NCBI GenBank assembly: GCA_964345395.1
Contig: CAYFRA010000014.1
Span: 1-30,910 of the forward strand
Direction of reading: 5' to 3'
Length of the DNA: 30,910 nt
DNA from: UPXZ01 sp964345395
GTDB taxonomy: Bacteria; Bacteroidota; Bacteroidia; Bacteroidales; Paludibacteraceae
The notes beneath the pieces are model-generated. The model saw only the letters and a program-made list of their open reading frames with translations. It searched no databases and had not been told where the DNA came from. Positions 23,584 through 30,910 of the stretch are shown piece by piece. How positions within the stretch are numbered: the stretch's first letter is position 1; every line of letters starts with the position of its first letter. The translations under genes and the position numbers were made by a program.

Positions 23584-24396
23584 TTATGAGCCAAGTATAA
23601 TCAAACTGCCAGCCATGATAGCCATACCCACCACAAAACCAACAATAGCATAGTGGTGTTTGCCATATTTTTCGGCAGCAGGGAGCAGTTCATCCACTGA
23701 TATATAGACCATAATTCCCGCAACAGCCGCCAAAATGATGCCCAATAGATAGGGCGAAAGAAACTTGCTTAATATCAAAAAACTGAATAGTCCGCCAAGA
23801 GGTTCAGCCAGTCCTGATGAGAATGAGAGCCAAAATGATTTTGATCTTTTGCCAGTAGCATGGTAGAGTGGGATAGAGACAGCAATTCCCTCAGGTATGT
23901 TGTGAATAGCAATAGCAACAGCAATAGGGATACCCAATTCGGGCGATACCATTGCTGCAGTGAAGGTAGCTATCCCTTCAGGAAAATTATGAATGGCGAT
24001 GGCAATAGCAGTCATTATGCCTACTCGTTTGAGCTCAAGTGATTTATGCTTCTCTACATCTTCCACCTTGTGTAGCTCGTGAGGATTTTCATTTTTGGGC
24101 ACAAGCATATCAATAAGAAAGACAATGCCCATTCCAATAAAAAATGAAAGAACGGTTATCAACTCAGCTTTTTTGCTTGAACCAAAGTGAGAAGTAATGT
24201 GGGTGATGGATTGTGGAAATATCTCGACAAAGGAGACATAAATCATCACACCTGCCGAAAGGCCAAGTGCAAAAGAGAGCAGTTTTGTATTGGTTCTTTT
24301 AGTAAAAAAAGCCAAAGCACTACCTATCCCCGTGCTTAATCCGGCAAAAAGAGTGAGGGAAAATGCAAATAGAATTTGATTGTCAAAAATCATCAT
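23584..24396 (-). CDS. zupT: ZIP family zinc/divalent metal transporter
   Basis: The protein has 270 residues with eight expected membrane helices. The two metal-site helices contain HNFPEG (136-141) and HNIPEG (165-170), the ZupT hallmark. The cytoplasmic loop 101-124 is charged with several histidines (HELHKVEDVEKHK). It moves Zn2+ and possibly other divalent metals into the cytoplasm. Start may be either of two adjacent ATG codons. It lies 15 bases after tsaB; no metal-response operator was recognised. Confidence 0.95.
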   Translation of the reverse strand: MMIFDNQILFAFSLTLFAGLSTGIGSALAFFTKRTNTKLLSFALGLSAGVMIYVSFVEIFPQSITHITSHFGSSKKAELITVLSFFIGMGIVFLIDMLVPKNENPHELHKVEDVEKHKSLELKRVGIMTAIAIAIHNFPEGIATFTAAMVSPELGIPIAVAIAIHNIPEGIAVSIPLYHATGKRSKSFWLSFSSGLAEPLGGLFSFLILSKFLSPYLLGIILAAVAGIMVYISVDELLPAAEKYGKHHYAIVGFVVGMAIMAGSLIILGS

Positions 24397-24411
24397 AACA
24401 CTGTCTGCTAA

Positions 24412-25104
24412 TTAAAATAATTTCTTGGGGATGGTGGCAATAAAATCTTTAAGATAGATGGGTTCAAAATATGCTAAATCTGCAAAATTATGATTGACGA
24501 ATCTATTTTCAGCCAATATAATCATGTTTTTTGCAAGACTTTCTACACCATCAATAAAGTGTGCATTGCTGTGCGTAACCAACTCTTTAGCCTTGTCAGA
24601 ACCATTACCAAAGAGATAAACTTTTTTCTCATTCAAATATCTTTCAAGAAAACTTTCATCTATAATGTGTGGATGCACCTCTTCTACCAAATCAAAATTA
24701 GCGTTGTATAGAGCGGTGTAAACCTCCATTCGTCGAGCATCGAGCATAGGACAAAACAAAATGTCTTCGTTGATATCAATCACACCGCTATCTATCGCAC
24801 CCTGCGTCAATATCTCTAAAGTGGGCACAACAATAAGCGGAATATCAAAACCAAAACATAAGCCTTTGGCTGCAGAAACTCCAATTCTCAAACCTGTGTA
24901 GGAGCCTGGCCCTGCACTTACAGCAACGGCACTGAGTGACAACTTCTCTTTTTTGATAATTTGAAGTGCTTTGTCAATAAATGGATTTAGTTTTTTGGCA
25001 TGATTCATCCCTTCGTTATCCGAAATGTCAAAAATCAGCTTCCCCTTATGGCTCACCGCTACAGAGCAAATTTGTGTCGATGTTTCAATGTGTAGTATTG
25101 TCAT
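24412..25104 (-). CDS. tsaB: tRNA threonylcarbamoyladenosine biosynthesis protein TsaB
   Basis: The protein has 230 residues, usual for TsaB. It partners TsaD and TsaE in t6A37 formation on tRNAs reading ANN codons. The ASKHA-like N-terminal half has ILHIETST (3-10), NHAKKLNPFI (34-43) and the clear signature AGPGSYTGLRIG (64-75). It lies 3 bases after the beta-barrel gene and 15 before zupT, inside the minus operon. The LysM and barrel neighbours show no direct link to tRNA modification. Confidence 0.95.
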   Translation of the reverse strand: MTILHIETSTQICSVAVSHKGKLIFDISDNEGMNHAKKLNPFIDKALQIIKKEKLSLSAVAVSAGPGSYTGLRIGVSAAKGLCFGFDIPLIVVPTLEILTQGAIDSGVIDINEDILFCPMLDARRMEVYTALYNANFDLVEEVHPHIIDESFLERYLNEKKVYLFGNGSDKAKELVTHSNAHFIDGVESLAKNMIILAENRFVNHNFADLAYFEPIYLKDFIATIPKKLF

Positions 25105-25107
25105 ATT

Positions 25108-26013
25108 TTAATCTAAATCATCTGTTTCGTTAGTTTCCACTTCTTGCAATTCTTCTATCTTCTCCACTTCTCTTTGCTCTTTTATAATCGATTTATCAGC
25201 TCTCTTTGCCTTCTTGGCTTTTGCAATTTCTTTTTTCTCTTTGGCAAGCCTTTTCTTCTCCTCTTTTTCTCTTTTGATCTCCTCTTTTTTATTAAGTTTT
25301 TCTAACTTGACAAGCTCACGATCATTTTTTAGCTTCTCTTTGCTTACTTTGCCTTTCGCTTGAAAGAGATATCCGATATTCAAAGCTACATTGATGTGGT
25401 TGGAGTTGTTGAAGTAGTCGCTTTGCTCGTTAGGCATGATGTCGGCAAGACCATAATAAGCTCTTACCTCAAATTGATAAATCCCAGCACGCGGTAATTT
25501 CAGATTATATCCTAAGCCAGCCGAAATACCGTAATCAAATTTGCTATTTGCGGGTAAAACCCGTTGGTCTGCATTGGAGTTTTGTGTGTTGATTAACGCT
25601 TTTTCATCTAACAGATAACTCAACTTTGGACCGAGATTGAGTATAACTCTATTTTTATTACCTAAATAGAAATGCGACAAAAAAGGTACTTCTAAATAGT
25701 TCATTTGTCGCGAATAGGTTTTGTCAAGTTCACTCCATCCACGTTGTGAGTAATTGACTTCAAGTTGTAGTCCGGTATTTTTTTCGGTAGAATATCTCAT
25801 CACCAAACCTCCATTGTATCCCATAATAAAACTTTGGCTGATAATGGGGCTGAAAAAAACCATTGAGCCAGTGGCACCACCCGAAGCACCCACGTAAATT
25901 TCCGACTTGTCGAGTAAAATTGTTTGTGAGTTAGCTTGCTTGCTTGTTAAAACAAACAAGAGAGTGATAAAAATAAAAAAAAATGTTTTTCTACTACTTT
26001 GCATCTTCTTCAA
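25108..26013 (-). CDS. Outer-membrane beta-barrel protein with a charged C-terminal tail
   Basis: The protein has 301 residues; ATG 26004 is an alternative start (298 residues). The signal peptide ends near 30 (QANSQ). Residues 32-222 form a porin-family barrel of the OMP_b-brl_2 type (EIYVGASGGATGS, GLQLEVNYSQRGW, LNIGYLFQAKG). From about 226 the sequence turns into a lysine/glutamate-rich helix-forming stretch (KKEEIKREKEEKKRLAKEK) that becomes acidic at the end (EVETNETDDLD). The tail is unlike the barrel and must lie in the periplasm or on the surface. The gene overlaps the end of the LysM gene by 20 bases, or begins 8 bases inside it with the later start, indicating coupled translation. 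Confidence 0.8.
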   Translation of the reverse strand: MKKMQSSRKTFFFIFITLLFVLTSKQANSQTILLDKSEIYVGASGGATGSMVFFSPIISQSFIMGYNGGLVMRYSTEKNTGLQLEVNYSQRGWSELDKTYSRQMNYLEVPFLSHFYLGNKNRVILNLGPKLSYLLDEKALINTQNSNADQRVLPANSKFDYGISAGLGYNLKLPRAGIYQFEVRAYYGLADIMPNEQSDYFNNSNHINVALNIGYLFQAKGKVSKEKLKNDRELVKLEKLNKKEEIKREKEEKKRLAKEKKEIAKAKKAKRADKSIIKEQREVEKIEELQEVETNETDDLD

Positions 26014-27721
26014 TTAAATACATACGTGTGTTGATCAAACCACCATTTTGGTTTTCTCTGATAAAACTGAAATTGGACTGCACACCCGCATTGAAATTTA
26101 AGTTTTGTGTACTTGTATCAAACGAAAAACCATTTTCAGTCATTGTCGTAAAAAAGAAATTGCTCAAATCATACCCAAGAATATCAAAACGAGGATTCTC
26201 TGATTTGCTCTCTCTCTTATAAAACTTTTTGAATTGCTCTTCATAATACTGGGTTGAGCTACTTGAGCCTACAAATGGTGAAATGTAAATCATTTTGGGT
26301 CGACTTCCCTCTTCTACACGCCAAGAATATTGGCCAAAAACAGTAACGCTATATTGCGATTCTAATTTGTTCAGCTTATCCAAATATGATTTCAGTTCGT
26401 TGAAGTTTTCGCTATCGAAAAAGAGTAAATTATTGGTAGAGGCATCTAAATTACTCTCTAAATCTTTTGCGTTGATTTCTCGATATTTGATTTCATTTTG
26501 ATCAAACTTATTTTTCAAATCGTTGTAGTAACTCCTATCTTTACTATCTGTTTTGACCATTGTGATGGTGTAGAAACGAAATCTGTTTTTGATAGAATTG
26601 GCTAAGAAATTCAGCTGCTTATCCTGATCGGGATTGAACTGAATGAGATAGGGATTGTCATCAATTTCAGCAACTTTTGAGCTGAAAGGAATAACCGTAT
26701 TGATGCGATGGCGTTTTGAAAAGTCAGAGATAATGGCTATTTGATTGGTGTATGCAGGCCCGATAATCAAGTCCATATCTTGCATTTCGGGCTGATTGAT
26801 GATCTCATGTAGTTTTGTTTCTGTTTTTTCTACATCAAAAGCATATACATCATATTCGATAGATCTGTTTTTGGCATTGTTGAGAGCTAAAAGCGAACCC
26901 AAATAAAACTCGATAAAACGCTCTGATGTGGGATCAACAGAGGTGCTATTGCTCATAAATGGCAAGAGATAAGCCACTTTATATTTTACTTTATTAGCTG
27001 TTTTTATTACATCTTTGACTTCGCTTTGATTGCTATCTTGCTTTTTCGTAGCTTTTGTAGGTATTTTAATTTTTTCACCTATCTGAAGCGACTCCACCGA
27101 TTGAGGATTGAGAGCTATAATCTCTTTGACGTGAATACCATATTCTCTACTCAAACTAAATAGAGTCTCTTTTGCTTTGACTGTATGTAAAAAATAGCTG
27201 TCGGTTTCGGGCGCTGTTGCTGTGGTTGCAGTTGTTGGAGTGGTTTCTGTTTTCTTCACTTCCGTTTCACCTTTTTTAATCGGAATTTGCAAAATGGTAC
27301 CCGCTTTTAATCCTCCTTTAATCGTAGGATTGGCCTCCACAATTTCATCTTGTGAAATGTTATATTTGCGTGAAATAGCAAAAAGTGTTTGACGTGGTTC
27401 AACTTTATGCTCGATATAATTGTAATTCTCTTTCAGTTTTGCAGCAGAATCTTCCTCTTTTTTCATAATAGGAATTAGGATGGTTTGTCCTGCTTTGAGT
27501 CCATCTGCAATGTGTGGATTCAAACTGTTGATACTCTGCTGACTCACGTTGAAAGCTCTGCTGATGGAATACAAACTCTCACCAGATTTAATTCTGTATT
27601 GGTAGTACTCTTTGTTATTAATTATCTCGATAGGATAGTTGTTGTCTTGCGAATATATAGTATTTAGATTTGTAAGGACAAATAGACCAATCATCAAATA
27701 TGTTCCAATTCTTCTCTTCAT
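25994..27721 (-). CDS. Exported protein with three LysM domains and a periplasmic-binding-protein-like domain
   Basis: The protein has 575 residues with a signal peptide (about 1-25). Three LysM repeats at 40-86, 102-148 and 176-222 share the pattern YRIKSGESLYSISR...NPHI..GLKAGQTILIP. A Thr/Ala-rich linker (156-172) separates the second and third. Residues 245-575 resemble the type 1 periplasmic binding fold of amino acid ABC transporter receptors (YKVAYLLPFM, DLIIGPAYTNQIAIISDFS). No ABC permease genes are nearby. Together the domains suggest a protein tethered to peptidoglycan that binds a ligand or partner, perhaps a regulator similar in logic to LpoA, but that is inference. First gene of the minus series with tsaB and zupT. 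Confidence 0.85.
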   Translation of the reverse strand: MKRRIGTYLMIGLFVLTNLNTIYSQDNNYPIEIINNKEYYQYRIKSGESLYSISRAFNVSQQSINSLNPHIADGLKAGQTILIPIMKKEEDSAAKLKENYNYIEHKVEPRQTLFAISRKYNISQDEIVEANPTIKGGLKAGTILQIPIKKGETEVKKTETTPTTATTATAPETDSYFLHTVKAKETLFSLSREYGIHVKEIIALNPQSVESLQIGEKIKIPTKATKKQDSNQSEVKDVIKTANKVKYKVAYLLPFMSNSTSVDPTSERFIEFYLGSLLALNNAKNRSIEYDVYAFDVEKTETKLHEIINQPEMQDMDLIIGPAYTNQIAIISDFSKRHRINTVIPFSSKVAEIDDNPYLIQFNPDQDKQLNFLANSIKNRFRFYTITMVKTDSKDRSYYNDLKNKFDQNEIKYREINAKDLESNLDASTNNLLFFDSENFNELKSYLDKLNKLESQYSVTVFGQYSWRVEEGSRPKMIYISPFVGSSSSTQYYEEQFKKFYKRESKSENPRFDILGYDLSNFFFTTMTENGFSFDTSTQNLNFNAGVQSNFSFIRENQNGGLINTRMYLIEEDAK

Positions 27722-27789
27722 ATAGTAAGTTTAAAATTTAAATGTTCAATCAGTTATGACGAATAAATTACAAAGCTGTTTTTAATTGG

Positions 27790-27805
27790 CAAATGTACAA
27801 AATTA
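27790..27805 (-). promoter_or_regulatory. Candidate -7 elements for the LysM operon
   Basis: Two adjacent minus-strand matches to TAnnTTTG occur: TAATTTTG (27805-27798) and TACATTTG (27797-27790), about 70 bases before the LysM gene start. No clean -33 TTTG accompanies either. In the same 191-base divergent gap, a 6-bp hairpin TACATC/GATGTA (27878-27892) lies before the plus-strand gene at 27913. Confidence 0.35.
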
Positions 27806-27912
27806 TATCCTTATTTTAGCTGAAATTTCACAATAAATGAGCTTTTGTTAGGTTTGTATAAAAAAGTATATCCATTGTACATCAAAGATGTATCTTATTT
27901 GGTTTTGAAATA

Positions 27913-28989
27913 ATGAAACGTATTTTTACTCTATATATTCTCATTTTGGGAGTTGCTATTGTTGCCAATTCGCAGCTTTCAGTTGTAGGTAATCACGTGA
28001 TTTACAAGCAACAAAAATCTTCGGTGCAGCTTATTGTCTTTGAGTCTATCCACAATGCCACAATCGATGATGCTTGTGAAATTCATTTTAAATCAGATAA
28101 AAATAAAGAGACAGCCCGTTGGTACATATATGAAAATGGCAACAAAAAACGTATTTTCGATATCAACTCATTGTCGAATAGCGAAACTTTTTTAGAGCCA
28201 AAACACCACACAGGATATCTCATCGAGTCGGGTGGTGAGCAGTTTGTTTTTTGGGTAATTGACCGTTCGCAACTCATCGATAAAGACCATTTTGAATATC
28301 AAAGCTTGCAGGGTGAGCTTACTTACTACTCTTTGCGAGAGGATAAGCAACAAGGGAAAACGGAACATTTGATAAACTTTAGCGATGAACTCGACCCAGA
28401 TGATGACGAGGAAGAGATTTTATCTTGCAAAATTATCACTAAAACCACTATGCGTGAGTCGCTAAATGAAAATCAGCGACCATCTGAAAACAGTGTTGAA
28501 GGTTCTTCTCCTCTTCATATTGAGTTTATAGGAGAAGTGGAGGGAGAGGCAGATAGCTTTTTGTGGACTATTTATAAGGAAGGAGATCAGATTTTAACTC
28601 GTAGTGATGAAAACATTGAATTTACTTTTCTGCATTCTGGCAAATATATGGTAAGTCTTCGGGTTGCCAATGAAGATAAATCAGCATCAGACTCTATTTA
28701 CGTTGATGTTTCTGAATCGCAAATTATAGCTCCAAGTGTTTTTACACCCAATGGTGACGGTGTCAATGATGAGTTTCGAGTAGCCTATACCTCTATTTCT
28801 GAATTTCAAGCTACCATTATCAATCGTTGGGGGCGAACTGTTTTCTCGTGGAGTGACCCTCAAAAAGGGTGGAATGGTACCATCAATGGTAAACCCGCAC
28901 CCGAAGGCACCTATTTTTATATCATCAAAGCGGTAGGAGCCGACAATAAACCTTATTTTCTAAAAGGACACCTTAATTTATTAAGATAA
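27913..28989 (+). CDS. Secreted protein with type IX gliding-motility C-terminal (CHU_C) sorting domain
   Basis: The protein has 358 residues with a signal peptide (1-20). The N-terminal 155 residues are not recognised. A very acidic patch follows (158-168, DELDPDDDEEE). Residues 195-268 look like a PKD-type Ig fold (GEVEGEADSFLWTIY, FLHSGKYMVSLRVAN). Residues 274-358 are the type B CTD: VFTPNGDGVNDEF (276-288), INRWGRTVF, and the GTYFYIIKA and LKGHLNLLR end. This domain marks substrates of the type IX system. Function of the mature part is unknown; it could be an adhesin or structural surface protein. It runs into the next lipoprotein gene with 12 bases between. Confidence 0.88.
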   Translation: MKRIFTLYILILGVAIVANSQLSVVGNHVIYKQQKSSVQLIVFESIHNATIDDACEIHFKSDKNKETARWYIYENGNKKRIFDINSLSNSETFLEPKHHTGYLIESGGEQFVFWVIDRSQLIDKDHFEYQSLQGELTYYSLREDKQQGKTEHLINFSDELDPDDDEEEILSCKIITKTTMRESLNENQRPSENSVEGSSPLHIEFIGEVEGEADSFLWTIYKEGDQILTRSDENIEFTFLHSGKYMVSLRVANEDKSASDSIYVDVSESQIIAPSVFTPNGDGVNDEFRVAYTSISEFQATIINRWGRTVFSWSDPQKGWNGTINGKPAPEGTYFYIIKAVGADNKPYFLKGHLNLLR

Positions 28990-29001
28990 ATATTGATCAA
29001 T

Positions 29002-29871
29002 ATGAAAAAAGCTTTAGCATTGACAATGCTCTCACTTTTAATACTTGTAGCTTGCAACAGCAAAAAAGAAGTTGAAAAAGAGCTGTACCGTGTAGCAAGT
29101 TTCAACATACGTTTAGATACGCCTGCAGATGGAGACAATAGTTGGGAGTATCGTAAACCGCACGTCTTTCAATTTATTCGCGATAATCAGCTCTCCTTGA
29201 TAGGTTTTCAGGAGGTGCTGAATAATCAACACAACGATTTGATTGAAAATCTTCCTGAATATCAATTTGTAGGCGTAGGGCGAAATGATGGAAAAAAAGA
29301 TGGAGAGGCGGTGAGCATTGCTTTTTTGAAAGAAAAATTTGAATTGATAGAGAGCAATACATTTTGGTTAGCTCCACACCCCGATAGTGTGGGGATGGTA
29401 GGGTGGGATGCCGCTTTGCCACGCATTGCTACTTGGGTGAAATTGAAGAATAGAATAAGTGGTGATGTGTTGATGATGGTCAATACCCATTTTGATCACA
29501 TAGGTGCGGAGGCGCGTAGGAATAGCGCTCTGCTTATTATTGAAAAAATCAAAGAGATAGTTGGCGATTTGCCCGCTGTGATTACTGGCGATTTCAATAT
29601 CACTGCGCAGGATGAGGCTTATGAAACCATCACTACACATAGTTTCAAATTGATCGATTCACATATTGTAGCCAAAGAGAGGGTGGGCGAGAGCTACACT
29701 TTCAATAATTTTGGTAATATGCAGAGCGATGCTGATGCAGGAGAAAAGATCGACTTTATATTTGTAACTCCCCACTTTGATGTTTTGAAATCGGCCATCC
29801 CTTCTTCTAAAATTGATGATACACTTTACTTGACAGATCACAATGTGTTGATATGTGATATAGCTATTTGA
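29002..29871 (+). CDS. Endonuclease/exonuclease/phosphatase family lipoprotein (second copy)
   Basis: The protein has 289 residues. I chose ATG 29002 over a TTG at 28993 because the signal then begins at once; the lipobox ends at C18 (ILVAC). The DNase I-like fold is complete: N35 (ASFNIRLDT), E71 (GFQEVLNNQ), H163 (NTHFDH), D197 and N199 (TGDFNI), D251 (KIDFIFV) and D279-H280 (LTDHNVL). This pattern, with WLAPHPDSVGMVGWDAALPR, is nearer to the short metal-dependent phosphoesterase/endonuclease branch found widely in Bacteroidota than to the protein at 15142. The substrate may be phosphosugar, inositol phosphate, phospholipid or nucleic acid. It lies between the CHU_C gene and an oxidoreductase with gaps of 12 and 7 bases. 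Confidence 0.88.
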   Translation: MKKALALTMLSLLILVACNSKKEVEKELYRVASFNIRLDTPADGDNSWEYRKPHVFQFIRDNQLSLIGFQEVLNNQHNDLIENLPEYQFVGVGRNDGKKDGEAVSIAFLKEKFELIESNTFWLAPHPDSVGMVGWDAALPRIATWVKLKNRISGDVLMMVNTHFDHIGAEARRNSALLIIEKIKEIVGDLPAVITGDFNITAQDEAYETITTHSFKLIDSHIVAKERVGESYTFNNFGNMQSDADAGEKIDFIFVTPHFDVLKSAIPSSKIDDTLYLTDHNVLICDIAI

Positions 29872-29878
29872 TACGAAA

Positions 29879-30907
29879 ATGATAAAAAATGAGAAAGTTC
29901 GCTTTGGAGTTGTTGGTACCAATAAAATAGTTGATACCATCATCGAAGCAGCAAAACGCGATAAAAGATTTGATTTGCAAGCGGTATATTCACGAAAAGA
30001 GGAAACTGCTTTGGCTTTTGCCAAAAAACACAAGATACCACACAGTTTCACCTCTTTAGAAAAGATGTTGGATGCAGACTATATAGATGCAGTTTATATC
30101 GCTTCACCCAACGCCCTACATGCCCAGCAGGCTATTTTGTCGATGAAAGCTGGTAAACACGTGTTGTGCGAAAAGCCTTTGGCTTCCAATGCCAAAGAGG
30201 CAAAAGAGATGATTGCTGTAGCCAATAAAATGGGAGTAACATTGATGGAGGCTATGAAACCCACATTGACTCCCAATTTTTTACAGCTAATGGCTCATCT
30301 TGATAAAGTGGGTAAAGTGCGTCATTATGCAGCTAACTTTTGTCAATACTCATCTCGTTACAACCGTTTTAAGGCAGGTATTCACGTTAACGCTTTCGAT
30401 CCAAGCCTCTCAAACGGTGCGGCTATGGATATCGGTATCTACACCATTTACCCTATGGTGGTTTTGTTTGGCAAGCCGAGTGCCATTTCAGCGCAAGGCG
30501 TGTTGCTCTCTTCGGGTGTTGATGGATCAGGCACTGTCAGCTTTCTTTATCCCAATGGAATGACAGCACAAGTTAGCTATTCCAAAATATCAGACTCTTA
30601 TCAAACTTCCGAAATTCAGGGTGAAAAAGGAAGTTTGATTATTGACCGAATCCAAACCATAAAACAGCTGAAGTTTTTATCAGGAAAATATAGCTTGGGC
30701 GATGAACCTATCGAAATCGAAACGCTCGATCTCTCGGTTGAAGCTACACAGGGTGAGTATTATTATGAAATCAAGGAGTTTATCGACTTGATAGAGACCA
30801 ATCAAATAGAGTCATCCATCAATAGCCACCAAAACTCGCTGCACACCCTCGAAATCATTGATGAAATAAGAAGACAGCTGGCTGTGGTTTATCCTGCTGA
30901 TAGGTAA
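29879..30907 (+). CDS. Gfo/Idh/MocA family NAD(P)-dependent oxidoreductase
   Basis: The protein has 342 residues and is complete within the window. The Rossmann half has FGVVGTNKIVDTII (9-22) in place of the common GxGxxG, with YSRKEE for cofactor ribose binding and the hallmark EKPLA (98-102). The C-terminal half carries the substrate domain with GAAMDIGIYTIYP, where D and Y/H-type residues form the active site. It probably oxidises or reduces a sugar, inositol or similar polyol. No signal peptide, so it is cytoplasmic. It lies 7 bases after the phosphatase-fold lipoprotein gene; a dephosphorylated sugar from that enzyme as substrate is only a guess. Confidence 0.92.
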   Translation: MIKNEKVRFGVVGTNKIVDTIIEAAKRDKRFDLQAVYSRKEETALAFAKKHKIPHSFTSLEKMLDADYIDAVYIASPNALHAQQAILSMKAGKHVLCEKPLASNAKEAKEMIAVANKMGVTLMEAMKPTLTPNFLQLMAHLDKVGKVRHYAANFCQYSSRYNRFKAGIHVNAFDPSLSNGAAMDIGIYTIYPMVVLFGKPSAISAQGVLLSSGVDGSGTVSFLYPNGMTAQVSYSKISDSYQTSEIQGEKGSLIIDRIQTIKQLKFLSGKYSLGDEPIEIETLDLSVEATQGEYYYEIKEFIDLIETNQIESSINSHQNSLHTLEIIDEIRRQLAVVYPADR

Positions 30908-30910
30908 TAA

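Noticed and set aside
29659..30051. A 130-codon open frame on the minus strand across the lipoprotein/oxidoreductase junction
   Set aside because: Both plus-strand genes are intact with family motifs, and the antisense product shows no domain or leader.
1..30910. Defence islands, CRISPR arrays, insertion sequences, phage genes, toxin-antitoxin pairs
   Set aside because: No spaced direct repeats, transposase or integrase motifs, terminal inverted repeats or typical defence domains were seen in any frame.

Overview
The window is AT-rich chromosomal DNA from a member of the Bacteroidota, most likely of order Bacteroidales. Supporting signs are: promoters of the TTTG-N19/20-TAnnTTTG type rather than the classical sigma70 pattern; tRNA genes without an encoded CCA end; a DUF4290 protein; a PorT-like protein together with a gliding-motility type C-terminal domain (type IX secretion); a TonB-dependent receptor with a CarboxypepD-like N-terminal domain followed by lipoproteins; and an aspartate transcarbamoylase with a regulatory chain. 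No phage, insertion sequence, CRISPR array or plasmid function is visible. Most of the window is ordinary core genome.

Layout. 1-670: a gene-poor stretch with a strong hairpin, a possible gene remnant, then tRNA-Gly(GCC) and tRNA-Leu(GAG). 822-3305: a secreted family 9 glycoside hydrolase fused to a polysaccharide-deacetylase-like domain. 3380-6955 (minus): tRNA-Ser(UGA), purC, phoH, glyA. 7200-8785 (minus): pyrB-pyrI behind a leader that looks like a UTP-sensing attenuator, with a 16-residue leader peptide, a uridine-rich tract and an intrinsic terminator. 8997-11353 (plus): an NlpC/P60 peptidase and a Tat-exported dipeptide epimerase. 11444-16212 (minus): anmK, a YigZ/IMPACT protein, murA, DUF4290 and an exported nuclease/phosphatase lipoprotein. 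16576-22073 (plus): a TonB-dependent receptor, a DUF5689 lipoprotein and a double choice-of-anchor-J/DUF6359 lipoprotein. 22184-27721 (minus): a LysM/periplasmic-binding-protein fusion, an outer-membrane beta-barrel protein, tsaB, zupT, a porT-like gene and a NAD(P)-binding protein. 27913-30907 (plus): a type IX secretion substrate, a second nuclease/phosphatase-fold lipoprotein and a Gfo/Idh/MocA oxidoreductase.

How genes work together. NlpC/P60, dipeptide epimerase, AnmK and MurA all act on peptidoglycan breakdown products or precursors, and form a wall turnover/recycling neighbourhood. The exported nuclease-fold lipoprotein divergent from the TonB receptor and its two surface lipoproteins looks like a dedicated uptake system, possibly for nucleic acid or another phosphorylated polymer. 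This is the best candidate for an undescribed system here. The pyrBI leader is the best candidate for an undescribed regulatory element.

Limits: all family calls come from reading motifs by eye. No alignment, structure prediction or RNA folding was run.
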